From: Neokomagataea anthophila
GTDB lineage: Bacteria > Pseudomonadota > Alphaproteobacteria > Acetobacterales > Acetobacteraceae
Assembly (NCBI RefSeq): GCF_018122595.1
Contig: NZ_JAGRQH010000005.1
Span: 87,837-151,836 of the forward strand
Direction of reading: 5' to 3'
DNA: 64,000 nt
This document shows, in pieces, positions 16,867-25,525 of this stretch. The notes beneath the pieces were generated by a model. That model was given only the letters and a program-made list of their open reading frames with translations. It was not told the origin of the DNA and searched no databases. Positions within the stretch are counted from its first letter, which is position 1. Each line of letters opens with the position of its first letter. Made by a program: the position numbers and the translations under genes.

Positions 16867-19800
16867 TTATAATGATTGAATTTTTTGTTTTGTAAAAGTT
16901 TTATCAATATATTTTCTATATTGATTTTGTATTGTTATTTTTTCTGCGGGCAAGGTGAAGCGTCTTTGTAAAAGAGTATGGATAGATTGTATTTCGTTTA
17001 AATGGATCGTATAGTCTAACGAGTGTGTGGCAGATTGATCATGTCTGCGGTGACTATTTAGAGTTTTGCTTAAGTAAATGACTTCGGCATTATCGTGGTC
17101 TAGTAATTCAATGTATGTGCGCCAATCTCCAGCTATTTTATAGGTTTTAAGGTCGTTTTTACAGCGCTGTAGCGCTTTGCGCAGTGCTGTTCGCTTGAAG
17201 ATGGCACTGCTTACATTCAAAATGGTATTGCGTTCAGAGAGGCAGGATTGGATAAAATTTCTGCCATTAAAGCAAGCATCGTGGTCCAGTAAAATACCGG
17301 TACTTTCGGCGCAGTAAGGTTTGTAACTGGGGTAGAGTACGCGCCCTTCGGTATCTATGGCGCGGCTGTCGCAGAAAGCCATAACGGCGTTGGGGGTTTG
17401 TAGGGCTGCGTTGAGTAGGGTTTCGATAAAAGTGGAATCGCAGAGGTCGTCTGCTTCAGCAATCCATACCCATTCGCCACGAGCAAGTTCGAGGCCTTTT
17501 TGCCATTGGTGGAAGACGGATCCAGAAGGGGTGCGACTGGTGACGAGGCGAATAGTGCGCCCCCAATGACGTGCCGTTTCTTTGGCAATAGTTGGGCTAC
17601 CGTCTTGGGATGCATCATCAAGGACAATAATTTCCAGAATGGGGTGTGTTTGCGCAAATATGGAGGCCAGTCTCTGCGCCAGGTAGTGCGCGTAATTATA
17701 AGAGGGAACAATGACAGAGACGCGTGGAAGGTCGGGGATTGTATATGACAGAAGGCGGTCTGCATAATGTGTAAAGTTGAATCTCTGTGCCATGCGATTT
17801 GATTGGAGTTTGCGCTGTTGTGCGGTGGGTGCAGGGCTTTTACTGAGTGTTAGGGCCATTTCTTGTATATGGCCAAAAGGAAGAATGTGGTGTTGTAACA
17901 GTGCGTGTGGTTCTGCGTTTAGGCTGTGGAGTAGATCAGGAATCCCGCCAGTTTCATTGAATGCGAGGCATGGGAGGCCCGCAGCAATGGCTTCGAGTAC
18001 CACAGATGGGTAGGGGTCTTCCCGTGATGTGAGAGTGAAGAAGTCTGCTGCTGAAAGCCATTCGTTGATATTTTTGACATGACCAAGCAGATGAAAGCGT
18101 TTGCTTTTGGATGCGTATTCTAGGTCACGCGCTAGACCTTTATGAAGTGTAGGGTCGATATCACCAAGCCATACTGCGTGTGTAGTGCTGGGTAGATTGC
18201 GCCAGAGCTGAATGAAGAGGTCAAACCCTTTACGAATATCTGCATAGCCGATGCCGATGATAAGTTTTTCTGATTCGTTAATGCCAATATGTGTTCGAAG
18301 GTTTTGTCTCGTGGCGGTTGAATACTGGATATGTGTGTAAAGTCCTTGGGGGAGTATATGGAGTTTGGGATTATTTGATAGCAGCAACTGGTGTGCAACG
18401 AAGGGTGCGGGTGTGATGATGGTTTGGGCCAGGGTGCATGCGATATCTAGGCTGGGGCGCAGATGGCGTTCTTGGATAATGTAAGGCAATTCGTGAATTA
18501 AAAAAGTAAAAGCGATCTGTGCGCTATTCAGGGCGGCAGAGATGGGGGAGGAGGCCGCGCTGTTGAGTATCGCGTGGTGGAAGCCGTTATGACGAAGTTG
18601 TGTTAGTTTTGCGGAGAGGTCTGGTGTATCTGGTGGTAGAATATCGACTGGCGCAAGAGCGCGATACTGATCCAGTAATGCGCCGCCATCAAGGAGGATA
18701 AAACGCAGATCTATCCCTCGGGTGCTTTTCAGTGTGCGGGCAATCTCCAAGAGTAAAGTTTGTGATCCTGCGGGAAAAGCATCATGGCCGATCAGTAAAA
18801 GTTTTGTTGTGTTTAGGGTTGTATTGAAACCGGCGCAGGCTTCGGCTGTTGCATTTAAATAAGCGCTACCAAAATGTTGATCAGGCTCTAAATAAGCGCC
18901 TTCAGCCCATTCATTCCAAGCGTTTACGCAGACGATGGTCTCGTTATGAAAGGGGTTGTTCTGTGCGTAATTAATAATGCCATTGAGCCATTTTTTATAA
19001 AGATCTGGCGTGGACCCGTGCAGGACTAGGCCTTCGCCTTGGCGGCGTGCATCGTTGTCCCATGATGGGCAGGCTGTACGTATGAGTGGGTAAGGAGGGG
19101 GGGCTTCCTGTAGGGCGTGTGTGACGATATCTTCATAATCATAAATTTGCCCACTAAAATCTTCATCAAAAAGTGTGACATCATTATTTAGGAGTGGGCG
19201 ACCGTTAACAATTTTATGCGGTGGGAATTCAAATGCACCATCTGCGCCGAAGGGGCGTGGGTCGGCGCTGTTAAAGGCTTGTCCCGTTATAATGAGTGGG
19301 GTGAGATTGTGGCGATTTTTGAAAATCTTACGCCAGCGCGCAATGGTTTTCTGAGTATTGGGTATGGTGTCTGGCCGGTATATTTTGAGTAATGGCCGTT
19401 TATTGACGTGAATATAGCGTGGGTCTTTCATGTGGCGAGCAAAGCAGTCGATCAGGGCCACGTCATCATCTGTGTGGTAGTCTTGTGCAATCAGTAGGTC
19501 ATCCTCTGATCCATCCCAGCGGCGGCTCCAGTTCTCATTGGCCCACATGAGGCAGAAGGGGAGGTCGATTTCGGGGTGTTTTAGTAATATTTCAAGGGGT
19601 GTTTCTAGTAATCGTTGTTGATTGAACCAATAAAAATAAAAAACAAATCCTTCGATACCAGCGTCGCGGGCCATTTTTGCTTGTTGTGAGAGAAGGGTTG
19701 ATGAGTTGAGGGTATAGTGGCCAAGGTCGCGTGGAATGCGTGGTTGATAGTGACCGTGAAAGCGCGGCATGGCGCGTGCTGTATTGGTCCACTCGGTAAA

Positions 19801-20586
19801 GCCTTTGCCCCACCATGTGTTATTTTCAGGAATAGAATGAAATTGAGGCAGATAGTATGCGAATATACGTGCCCGTTTAACGGCATTTTGTGGAAGTTTT
19901 TTTTGTTTTTCAAATAAACTACCGGCACGGCTGAAGCGCTTTACGTCACGAAAAACAGTAATTTCGTTGGTGGGTTTTGCGGGGTAAATATCAGGTCGTG
20001 ATTTATTGTTTAGGTAATGAAGTAAAGGGTTTGTATCTGGGATTGATTTTAAGTATCTGCGTCGATAATAAAGTGGATCAAAACCTGCAAAGGGACGTCT
20101 ATCTTCACGGAAACCCTGCAGCATGTAATGCTCTAGGGGGTCCATATTAGCGGCGGCAACATCTGTATATGTTTTTAGATAGAAGGCGGGGTCAAATTCC
20201 GGAATTGGGCGGATTTCTGGACGCTGACGGTTCAAAAGATAATGCGTTAAAGCCAGCATTCCTTCTGGAATAGAATAATTTTTTTTGTACCAAACAGGGT
20301 CAAACCATGAAATTGGGCGGCGCCCTTCATGTTCACCATGCGTTATATAGTGCAAAAGTGGATCTTGTCTGACGTCTCTATTTTGGAGAATATACCATCT
20401 AGGGTCAAAGAACTGATTGGGCTTTCGGCCCTCTTTCCATCCATATATGTGGTAATGACGGAGAGATTCTGTGCCTATATCATGAAGATCTTTATTATTT
20501 TTGATATAATAAATTGGATCAAATAGGCCTGAATGACCTATTATTTGTATGGTGCTTGTTTCAGTTATAAAATTTATAACTTTCAA
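16867..20586 (-). CDS. Multidomain WbsX / glycosyltransferase protein
   Basis: A 1239-residue cytoplasmic-type polysaccharide enzyme with at least four parts. Residues 20-200 hold five degenerate repeats that each begin FDPxxY (at 22, 60, 95, 131, 169). Residues 238-600 are a WbsX (GT99-like, PF14307) domain with YYLPQFHSIPENNTWWGKGF, FYFYWFNQQ, MWANENWSRRWDG and NAWNEWAEGAYLEPD. Residues about 610-935 look like a GT4 glycosyltransferase with the EDPYPSVVLEAIAAGLP donor motif. Residues 945-1150 are a GT2 domain (VSVIVPSYNYAHYLAQRL, DDASQDGS, and a DXD-like EADD). It probably builds a repeating surface glycan. No other glycan genes are adjacent, and base composition is lower in G+C than the neighbours, which hints at transfer. 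Confidence 0.88.
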   Translation of the reverse strand: MKVINFITETSTIQIIGHSGLFDPIYYIKNNKDLHDIGTESLRHYHIYGWKEGRKPNQFFDPRWYILQNRDVRQDPLLHYITHGEHEGRRPISWFDPVWYKKNYSIPEGMLALTHYLLNRQRPEIRPIPEFDPAFYLKTYTDVAAANMDPLEHYMLQGFREDRRPFAGFDPLYYRRRYLKSIPDTNPLLHYLNNKSRPDIYPAKPTNEITVFRDVKRFSRAGSLFEKQKKLPQNAVKRARIFAYYLPQFHSIPENNTWWGKGFTEWTNTARAMPRFHGHYQPRIPRDLGHYTLNSSTLLSQQAKMARDAGIEGFVFYFYWFNQQRLLETPLEILLKHPEIDLPFCLMWANENWSRRWDGSEDDLLIAQDYHTDDDVALIDCFARHMKDPRYIHVNKRPLLKIYRPDTIPNTQKTIARWRKIFKNRHNLTPLIITGQAFNSADPRPFGADGAFEFPPHKIVNGRPLLNNDVTLFDEDFSGQIYDYEDIVTHALQEAPPPYPLIRTACPSWDNDARRQGEGLVLHGSTPDLYKKWLNGIINYAQNNPFHNETIVCVNAWNEWAEGAYLEPDQHFGSAYLNATAEACAGFNTTLNTTKLLLIGHDAFPAGSQTLLLEIARTLKSTRGIDLRFILLDGGALLDQYRALAPVDILPPDTPDLSAKLTQLRHNGFHHAILNSAASSPISAALNSAQIAFTFLIHELPYIIQERHLRPSLDIACTLAQTIITPAPFVAHQLLLSNNPKLHILPQGLYTHIQYSTATRQNLRTHIGINESEKLIIGIGYADIRKGFDLFIQLWRNLPSTTHAVWLGDIDPTLHKGLARDLEYASKSKRFHLLGHVKNINEWLSAADFFTLTSREDPYPSVVLEAIAAGLPCLAFNETGGIPDLLHSLNAEPHALLQHHILPFGHIQEMALTLSKSPAPTAQQRKLQSNRMAQRFNFTHYADRLLSYTIPDLPRVSVIVPSYNYAHYLAQRLASIFAQTHPILEIIVLDDASQDGSPTIAKETARHWGRTIRLVTSRTPSGSVFHQWQKGLELARGEWVWIAEADDLCDSTFIETLLNAALQTPNAVMAFCDSRAIDTEGRVLYPSYKPYCAESTGILLDHDACFNGRNFIQSCLSERNTILNVSSAIFKRTALRKALQRCKNDLKTYKIAGDWRTYIELLDHDNAEVIYLSKTLNSHRRHDQSATHSLDYTIHLNEIQSIHTLLQRRFTLPAEKITIQNQYRKYIDKTFTKQKIQSL

Positions 20587-20687
20587 GGTGGTATTCCTAG
20601 TTTTTTCTCTGAAAAGAGTATAAAATTATAATTTCTCCCGCATCATATCATTCGTTAATATATCGTCAATAGTCCTGTGGGTTTACG

Positions 20688-20798
20688 ATGTTTGGTCCGA
20701 GTGCCATATCTGATCGTGCAGATGCGTTGGTTATGATGACGCCGCGTTTGATGACAGTAAGGCGGATGGGTAAGGAAAATCGGCATGTCCAGCGATGA
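20688..20798 (+). other. Possible 36-residue upstream ORF in the metX leader
   Basis: ATG 20688 opens a short frame (begins MFGPSAISDRADAL, ends RHVQR) that runs past the metX start and stops at 20796-20798, overlapping metX by 14 bases in another frame. It has no clear ribosome site. It may be chance or an upstream regulator of metX translation. Confidence 0.25.
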
Positions 20799-21978
20799 TA
20801 AGAAGGGTCAAGCCACCTCTGATGCGGGGCAGAGCGCCTCTGTATTTACGCATAAAATGGTACGCTTAGAGGATGGGTTGTCGTTGGAGTGTGGGGAGCA
20901 TATTGCCCCATTAGAGATTGCCTATTGCACCTATGGGACTTTGTCGCCCGCGCGCGACAATGCAATTTTTATCTGTCATGCTTTAACGGGTGACCAGTAC
21001 GTTGCGGAACAAAATCCTCTGACCGGTAAACCGGGATGGTGGGCGCGTATGGTGGGGCCGGGTAAGCCGATTGATACGGACCGTTTTTTTGTTATTTGCT
21101 CTAACGTTTTGGGCGGCTGTTTAGGAACGACTGGCCCGACATCTGTGCGAGCAGAAACGGGGACCGCATGGGATAGCGATTTCCCTCAAATTACAATGAA
21201 AGACATTGTAGCCGCGCAGGTGAAGTTGATTGATCATTTGGGGATTGGGCGCTTATTCGCTGTTGTCGGCGGCTCTATGGGAGGGATGCAAGCTCTGACA
21301 TGGATTGCGCATCATTCTGATCGTGTTTTTGCGGCCATGCCGATTGCAACATCGCCATATCATTCAGCGCAGAATATTGCGTTTAATGAGGTAAGTCGGC
21401 AGGCTATTTTTGCTGATCCAGAATGGCATAAAGGGCGTTACCGGGATTATGGGGCAATACCGGCGCGTGGTCTTGGCGTGGCGCGTATGATGGCGCATAT
21501 CACATATCTGTCTGAAGATGCTTTAAACCGAAAATTTGGCCGTAGAGTACGAAAAGCTGGCGCATCTTCAGATGCTTTCCTTTTTGGGGAAATGTTTGAA
21601 GTCGAGAGTTATTTGCGGCATCAGGGGTCGACTTTTGTACGGCGGTTTGATGCGAACTCCTATCTGACGATTACGCGTGCCATGGATTACTTTGATTTAT
21701 CGGCCGATCATGATGGAGATTTGTCGGTTCCGTTCCAAAATTGCTCAACACGTATTTGTGTCGTGTCTTTTAGTTCCGATTGGCTCTTTCCGACGACGCA
21801 GTCTCGCACTTTGGTGAGAGCTTTGAGTCGGGCTGGAGCGAATGTCTCGTTTGTAGAGATCGAAAGTGACCGTGGACATGATGCGTTTTTGCTGGATGAG
21901 CCTGAGTTTGATCGCACGGTGCGAGGGTTCTTGGATGGGGCGGCTGAGCATGCCGGTTTGCGGCGGGGGCAAGGTTAA
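20785..21978 (+). CDS. metX: Homoserine O-acetyltransferase
   Basis: Alpha/beta-hydrolase of 397 residues that acetylates homoserine with acetyl-CoA, the first committed step to methionine by the MetX route. The nucleophile is Ser164 in [10 protein letters not shown], with the Asp in SDWLFP and the His in DRGHDAF completing the triad. Also typical are [12 protein letters not shown] and [12 protein letters not shown]. The start has AAGGA 8 bases upstream. Some MetX proteins prefer succinyl-CoA, which cannot be excluded here. Its stop overlaps the metW start (TAATG), and the two form a coupled pair. Confidence 0.95.
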   Translation: MSSDDKKGQATSDAGQSASVFTHKMVRLEDGLSLECGEHIAPLEIAYCTYGTLSPARDNAIFICHALTGDQYVAEQNPLTGKPGWWARMVGPGKPIDTDRFFVICSNVLGGCLGTTGPTSVRAETGTAWDSDFPQITMKDIVAAQVKLIDHLGIGRLFAVVGGSMGGMQALTWIAHHSDRVFAAMPIATSPYHSAQNIAFNEVSRQAIFADPEWHKGRYRDYGAIPARGLGVARMMAHITYLSEDALNRKFGRRVRKAGASSDAFLFGEMFEVESYLRHQGSTFVRRFDANSYLTITRAMDYFDLSADHDGDLSVPFQNCSTRICVVSFSSDWLFPTTQSRTLVRALSRAGANVSFVEIESDRGHDAFLLDEPEFDRTVRGFLDGAAEHAGLRRGQG

Positions 21979-22577
21979 TGCGTGTTGATCAGCAGTTAAT
22001 TGCAGAAATGATTACTCCCGGGTCACGCATTTTAGATGTCGGGAGTGGTGATGGTACTCTCATTGATTATTTGTATCGCACGCGAAAATGCGATGCGCGC
22101 GGCATAGAATTGGATATGCAGAGTGTGACGCAATCTGTCGCACATGGTTTGCCTGTTGTGCATGGTGATGCTGACCATGACTTGGCGCATTACCCTGATG
22201 ATACGTTTGACTTTGTGGTTTTGCAAAGAACGCTTCAGGCTGTTGAGCGGCCGCAAGAGGTTTTGCGGCAGATGCTGCGTATTGGACGGCACGCTATCGT
22301 TTCATTCCCGAATTTTGGCCATTGGCGCTTGCGTTTACAGCTTTTGACGACAGGGCGAATGCCGATGACGCCGGTCTGGAGTACGCCGTGGCACCAAACG
22401 CCGAATATCCATCCTTGTACGATCCGAGATTTTGTCGCGTTGTGTGAAGAAGAAAATTATACGATCCGGCAATGGCTGGCGATTGATGAAGATGGCGCAA
22501 AGGCGCCATGGCGCCGTTCTGTGCGGTGGGCTAATCTTTTTGGTGAGCAGGCGCTTTTTTTATTAAGTCGTCAGTGA
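21978..22577 (+). CDS. metW: Methionine biosynthesis protein MetW
   Basis: MetW, a methyltransferase-fold protein of 199 residues that pairs with MetX in many Proteobacteria. The SAM-binding-like glycine motif is seen at ILDVGSGDGTLIDYL. The hallmark LQAVERPQEVLRQMLRIG and FPNFGHWRLRLQLLTTGRMP are present, as is YTIRQWLAIDEDG near the C-terminus. MetW forms a complex with MetX and is needed for its activity in some species. It shares a start-stop overlap with metX, so the ratio of the two proteins is probably set by coupling. Confidence 0.93.
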   Translation: MRVDQQLIAEMITPGSRILDVGSGDGTLIDYLYRTRKCDARGIELDMQSVTQSVAHGLPVVHGDADHDLAHYPDDTFDFVVLQRTLQAVERPQEVLRQMLRIGRHAIVSFPNFGHWRLRLQLLTTGRMPMTPVWSTPWHQTPNIHPCTIRDFVALCEEENYTIRQWLAIDEDGAKAPWRRSVRWANLFGEQALFLLSRQ

Positions 22578-22638
22578 ATGAAACATGTGGAGAGTGGGGC
22601 GTTAACGGAACGCCACCTCACTACGGAGACGATGTGTC

Positions 22639-23244
22639 ATGAATGCTATTATTGATGCGATACGTGAACGGCGTGCGCAAAAGAGCTTTGATGCTTCTTA
22701 TGTCATTTCAGATGAAGAACTGACATCTATTCTGGAAACAACGCGGCATGCGCCGACGGCGTTTAATCTTCAAAATTATCGTTTTTTAGTAGTACGTGAT
22801 GCGGAGCAGCGCCGCAAAATTAAAGAGGTTGCGTGGAATCAGCCGCAGATTGAGGATTGTGCTGCGCTGATCATTTTATGTGCTGACGTTCAGGCGTGGA
22901 AAAAAGAGCCGGCTCGTTATTGGAAAGATACACCAGAGCAGGTTCAAAATATTTATACGGGCCTTATTCAGCAGTATTACGAGGGTAAGCCTCAGGTTCA
23001 ACGTGATGAGGCATTCCGATCTTGTGGTATTGCAGCTTATGCGCTCATGATGGCTGCTGCGGCACATGGTTTGCAGACCTGCCCAATGGATGGGTTTGAT
23101 TTTGCAAAGGTCGCGGAGATTATTCGTCTGCCTGAAGACCATGAACTGGTGATGTTTGTTGCTTTAGGAAAAGGGCTAGAAGCGCCCAAAGGGCGTGGTG
23201 GATTTTTGCCACTGAATGAGATTGTCCTGCACGATAGCTTTTGA
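22639..23244 (+). CDS. Nitroreductase family protein
   Basis: FMN-binding nitroreductase-fold protein of 201 residues, with RERRAQKSFDASYVISDEELTSILETTRHAPTAFN at the N-terminus, which holds the FMN phosphate contacts. The C-terminal AAAAHGLQTCPMDGFDF and FVALGKGLE also fit the family. These enzymes reduce nitro compounds, quinones or flavins with NAD(P)H. The substrate cannot be told from sequence. It begins 61 bases after metW and may be expressed separately; a weak terminator follows. Confidence 0.9.
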   Translation: MNAIIDAIRERRAQKSFDASYVISDEELTSILETTRHAPTAFNLQNYRFLVVRDAEQRRKIKEVAWNQPQIEDCAALIILCADVQAWKKEPARYWKDTPEQVQNIYTGLIQQYYEGKPQVQRDEAFRSCGIAAYALMMAAAAHGLQTCPMDGFDFAKVAEIIRLPEDHELVMFVALGKGLEAPKGRGGFLPLNEIVLHDSF

Positions 23245-23252
23245 TTGTTTGT

Positions 23253-23282
23253 AACGCTTTTGGTTTCAAAGAGGCGTTTTGT
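23253..23282 (+). terminator. Probable terminator after the nitroreductase gene
   Basis: An imperfect hairpin (AACGC at 23253-23257 with GCGTT at 23274-23278, extended by a TTTTG/CAAAGA pairing) is followed by TTTTGTGT. Modest strength. Confidence 0.45.
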
Positions 23283-23302
23283 GTCTCTTTGTCGTGGTTC
23301 TC

Positions 23303-23556
23303 TTGCGGGCGCGAGGGAGTTGCTATAGTGGTGCCGCCCTCGGCTCGTGGTTTGTAGAGCCGAGGGTGATGGTTTTCCGTTGCGTTGTTCTTATGAAGGA
23401 CGGGCGTAACGATGCTGAGAGCAAAGCTTGTATCTTTGTCTTAAACGCTAGAAAGCATCTCCGCTTGCGTTCAGGGTTCGTGCCGCTATGCGCGCTATGA
23501 TGCGTTGGACGCCGCTTACTCGCGAACCGTGTTTAGCCGTCCCTTAGGAGGGGGCC
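23303..23556 (+). promoter_or_regulatory. Promoter and long structured leader of rhlE
   Basis: The 312-base gap before rhlE holds no gene. A TATAGT hexamer (23324-23329) with a weak TTGCGG 15 bases upstream may be the promoter. About 220 bases of leader follow. A perfect 10-bp hairpin (23337-23346 with 23357-23366, 10-base loop) lies right at the presumed transcript start, and an 8-bp helix (23475-23482 with 23521-23528, one wobble pair) encloses about 40 bases just before the ribosome site AGGAGGGGG. Such long structured leaders are typical of cold-induced helicase mRNAs. Confidence 0.5.
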
Positions 23557-24882
23557 ATGACAAATTTTGCCGCGCTGAATCTGGCGGATCCTATTCAAAA
23601 AGCGTTGACCGAAGCTGGTTACGTTACCCCAACCCCTATCCAAGCTGGTGCGATCCCATACTTGCTCGAAGGGCGTGACCTGCTCGGTCTAGCGCAAACG
23701 GGTACAGGCAAGACCGCTGCTTTTGCATTGCCTATTCTTGACCATCTGTGCCGTGAGCGACGTAAAGCGCCGCCGAAGGGCGTACGTGCGCTGGTTTTAG
23801 CGCCAACGCGTGAACTGGCTTCACAGATTGCGGAGAGTTTCTCCACCTATGCGCGTCATATGCCATTCAAGCATGCTGTTGTTTTCGGCGGTGTGGGGCA
23901 GGGGCGTCAAATTGAAGCAATGCGCCGTGGCGTAGATGTTCTGGTGGCTGCACCGGGACGTTTGTTGGACCTGATCGGTCAAGGCCATATTGATTTATCT
24001 GCTTTGGAAATCTTGGTTCTTGATGAAGCAGATCGTATGTTGGACATGGGGTTTGTGCGGGATATTCGCCGTATTATGGCGTTGGTTCCAGAAGAACGTC
24101 AGACCCTATTGTTCTCGGCAACGATGCCAGCGTCTATCAATGACCTTGCACATTCATTGCTGAAAAACCCTGCTAAAGTACAGGTTACGCCTGAATCCAG
24201 CACGGTAGACCGTATTCGCCAAGCTGTGATGTTTGTGGACACGCCAAACAAAAAAGACGTGGTTCACATGCTGGTAGATAGCCCAAATGTGGTGCGGGCT
24301 GTTGTCTTTACGCTGATGAAGCATGAAGCCAATAAAGTGGCTGAGTTTTTGAACAAAAAAGGCATCACGGCGGAAGCCATTCACGGTAATAAATCACAAG
24401 GGGCGCGTGAGCGTGCTATGAGTGGTTTCCGTAATGGTACGTTGAAGGTGCTGGTTGCTACGGATATTGCGGCGCGTGGCATTGACGTTGATGATGTGAC
24501 GCACGTCTTCAATTATGATCTGCCAAATGTGCCAGAGTCTTATGTGCATCGTATCGGCCGTACGGCACGTGCAGGCCGTGATGGCTGGGCTGTGTCGTTG
24601 TGTGATGCCGAGCAGCGTGCGTGGCTGCGCGATATTGAGCGTAAGATTGATAAAGAGATCCCCGTTGTAACGGATCATCCTTATCATTCGGATGCGGCTC
24701 AGAATTCTACACAACGTCCACCGGTTTTAGGTGGTGGTCGTGGTGGCGGTCAGCGTGGTGGCGGCGGTGGCGGTGGTCGCCGTCGTCCTCAGCAGGGTGG
24801 TGGTGCGCCAGGTGGCCGCTCAAATGGTGGCCCGCGTGCGGGCGGTGGCCGTCCGCGCTCATCGGGTCGCCGTCCGTCCTGA
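23557..24882 (+). CDS. rhlE: DEAD-box RNA helicase, RhlE type
   Basis: ATP-dependent RNA helicase of 441 residues. All core motifs are present: the Q motif (PTPIQAGAIP), motif I AQTGTGKTAAF, PTRELA, DEADRMLDMGF (DEAD), SAT, TDIAARGIDV and HRIGRTARAG. The C-terminal tail, about residues 385-441, is an RGG-type Gly/Arg-rich extension that binds RNA. RhlE proteins act in ribosome assembly and mRNA decay, often at low temperature. It has a strong ribosome site (AGGAGGGGG) and a long leader described separately, which suggests post-transcriptional control. Confidence 0.94.
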   Translation: MTNFAALNLADPIQKALTEAGYVTPTPIQAGAIPYLLEGRDLLGLAQTGTGKTAAFALPILDHLCRERRKAPPKGVRALVLAPTRELASQIAESFSTYARHMPFKHAVVFGGVGQGRQIEAMRRGVDVLVAAPGRLLDLIGQGHIDLSALEILVLDEADRMLDMGFVRDIRRIMALVPEERQTLLFSATMPASINDLAHSLLKNPAKVQVTPESSTVDRIRQAVMFVDTPNKKDVVHMLVDSPNVVRAVVFTLMKHEANKVAEFLNKKGITAEAIHGNKSQGARERAMSGFRNGTLKVLVATDIAARGIDVDDVTHVFNYDLPNVPESYVHRIGRTARAGRDGWAVSLCDAEQRAWLRDIERKIDKEIPVVTDHPYHSDAAQNSTQRPPVLGGGRGGGQRGGGGGGGRRRPQQGGGAPGGRSNGGPRAGGGRPRSSGRRPS

Positions 24883-24912
24883 ATATAGTCATGTTGTATG
24901 GCGAGATCGCTT

Positions 24913-24933
24913 TGTAAAAAGAGAATTTTTACA
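24913..24933. repeat. Hairpin in the rhlE-arsC intergenic region
   Basis: TGTAAAAA-GAGAA-TTTTTACA, an 8-bp stem of A/T-rich sequence, lies 30 bases after rhlE. The 243-base gap to the next gene holds nothing else I recognise. It could be a weak terminator, although it lacks a T-run beyond its own arm. Confidence 0.4.
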
Positions 24934-25125
24934 CGGTGGCTTCGCCATGAGGCACATGACATCGTATTGCTCCGAGTTCTGTACAAGGGCTTGGAGCTTT
25001 TTCGTTGTGGGGGTGGAAACGTTCGTCTGTCTGGCACTTGGATAGTGGATGCTTTTGAGGTGCCATTCCTCGTGATAGAAGGTTACGCGGAGAGATGTGG
25101 GCGCCGTCGAGTGAAAGTGAACGCT

Positions 25126-25479
25126 ATGATAATGCTGTATGGAATTAAGACGTGTGACACAGTACGCAAAGCGTGCCGTTGGCTAGATGCTGCCGGGATT
25201 GCTTATCAGTATTATGATTTGCGGAAAGATGGTCTCACGCAAGAGGTGCTGGCAGGTTGGTTGCAGCAGGTCGGGTGGGAGAAGCTGCTCAATCGTAGTG
25301 GTATGACGTATCGTAAGCTGTCTGCAGAAGATAAAGAGCGTTTGAATGCAGATACGGCGTTAGGGATGCTTTTAGAACAACCCACTCTTATGCGGCGCCC
25401 TATTTTGCTCGAAGATGGAAAGGTTTTACATCTGGGCTTTAAGCCGGAGCAATATGAGGCTTTGTTTTTGCACAAATAA
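25126..25479 (+). CDS. ArsC/Spx/MgsR family protein
   Basis: A 117-residue thioredoxin-fold protein of the ArsC/YffB family. The N-terminal LYGIKTCDTVRKACRWLDAAGI carries a single redox Cys, and the C-terminal LMRRPILLEDGKVLHLGFKPEQYEALF is the Arg-containing motif of the family. YffB-like members are thought to be glutathione-dependent thiol enzymes. True arsenate reductase activity is unlikely without an ars operon nearby. I start it at ATG 25126 (25132 also possible); the frame is open further upstream but that part looks unrelated. A terminator follows within 10 bases of the stop. Confidence 0.88.
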   Translation: MIMLYGIKTCDTVRKACRWLDAAGIAYQYYDLRKDGLTQEVLAGWLQQVGWEKLLNRSGMTYRKLSAEDKERLNADTALGMLLEQPTLMRRPILLEDGKVLHLGFKPEQYEALFLHK

Positions 25480-25486
25480 AACAAAA

Positions 25487-25512
25487 GCCACCCCCTCATG
25501 TGAAGGGGTGGC
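25487..25512. terminator. Bidirectional terminator
   Basis: An 8-bp GC-rich stem (25487-25494 with 25505-25512) is followed on the minus strand by TTTTGTTTTATTT, a strong terminator for the TonB receptor gene. On the plus strand GTTTTTT follows 8 bases later, so it may also end the ArsC-like transcript. Confidence 0.75.
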
Positions 25513-25525
25513 ACTGTTGGGTTTT

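Noticed and set aside
20587..20784. SAM riboswitch before metX
   Set aside because: I looked for SAM-I and SAM-II type conserved cores in the leader and saw neither.
24727..24882. Glycine-rich low-complexity repeat at the end of rhlE
   Set aside because: It is the normal RGG tail of RhlE helicases and not a separate DNA repeat.
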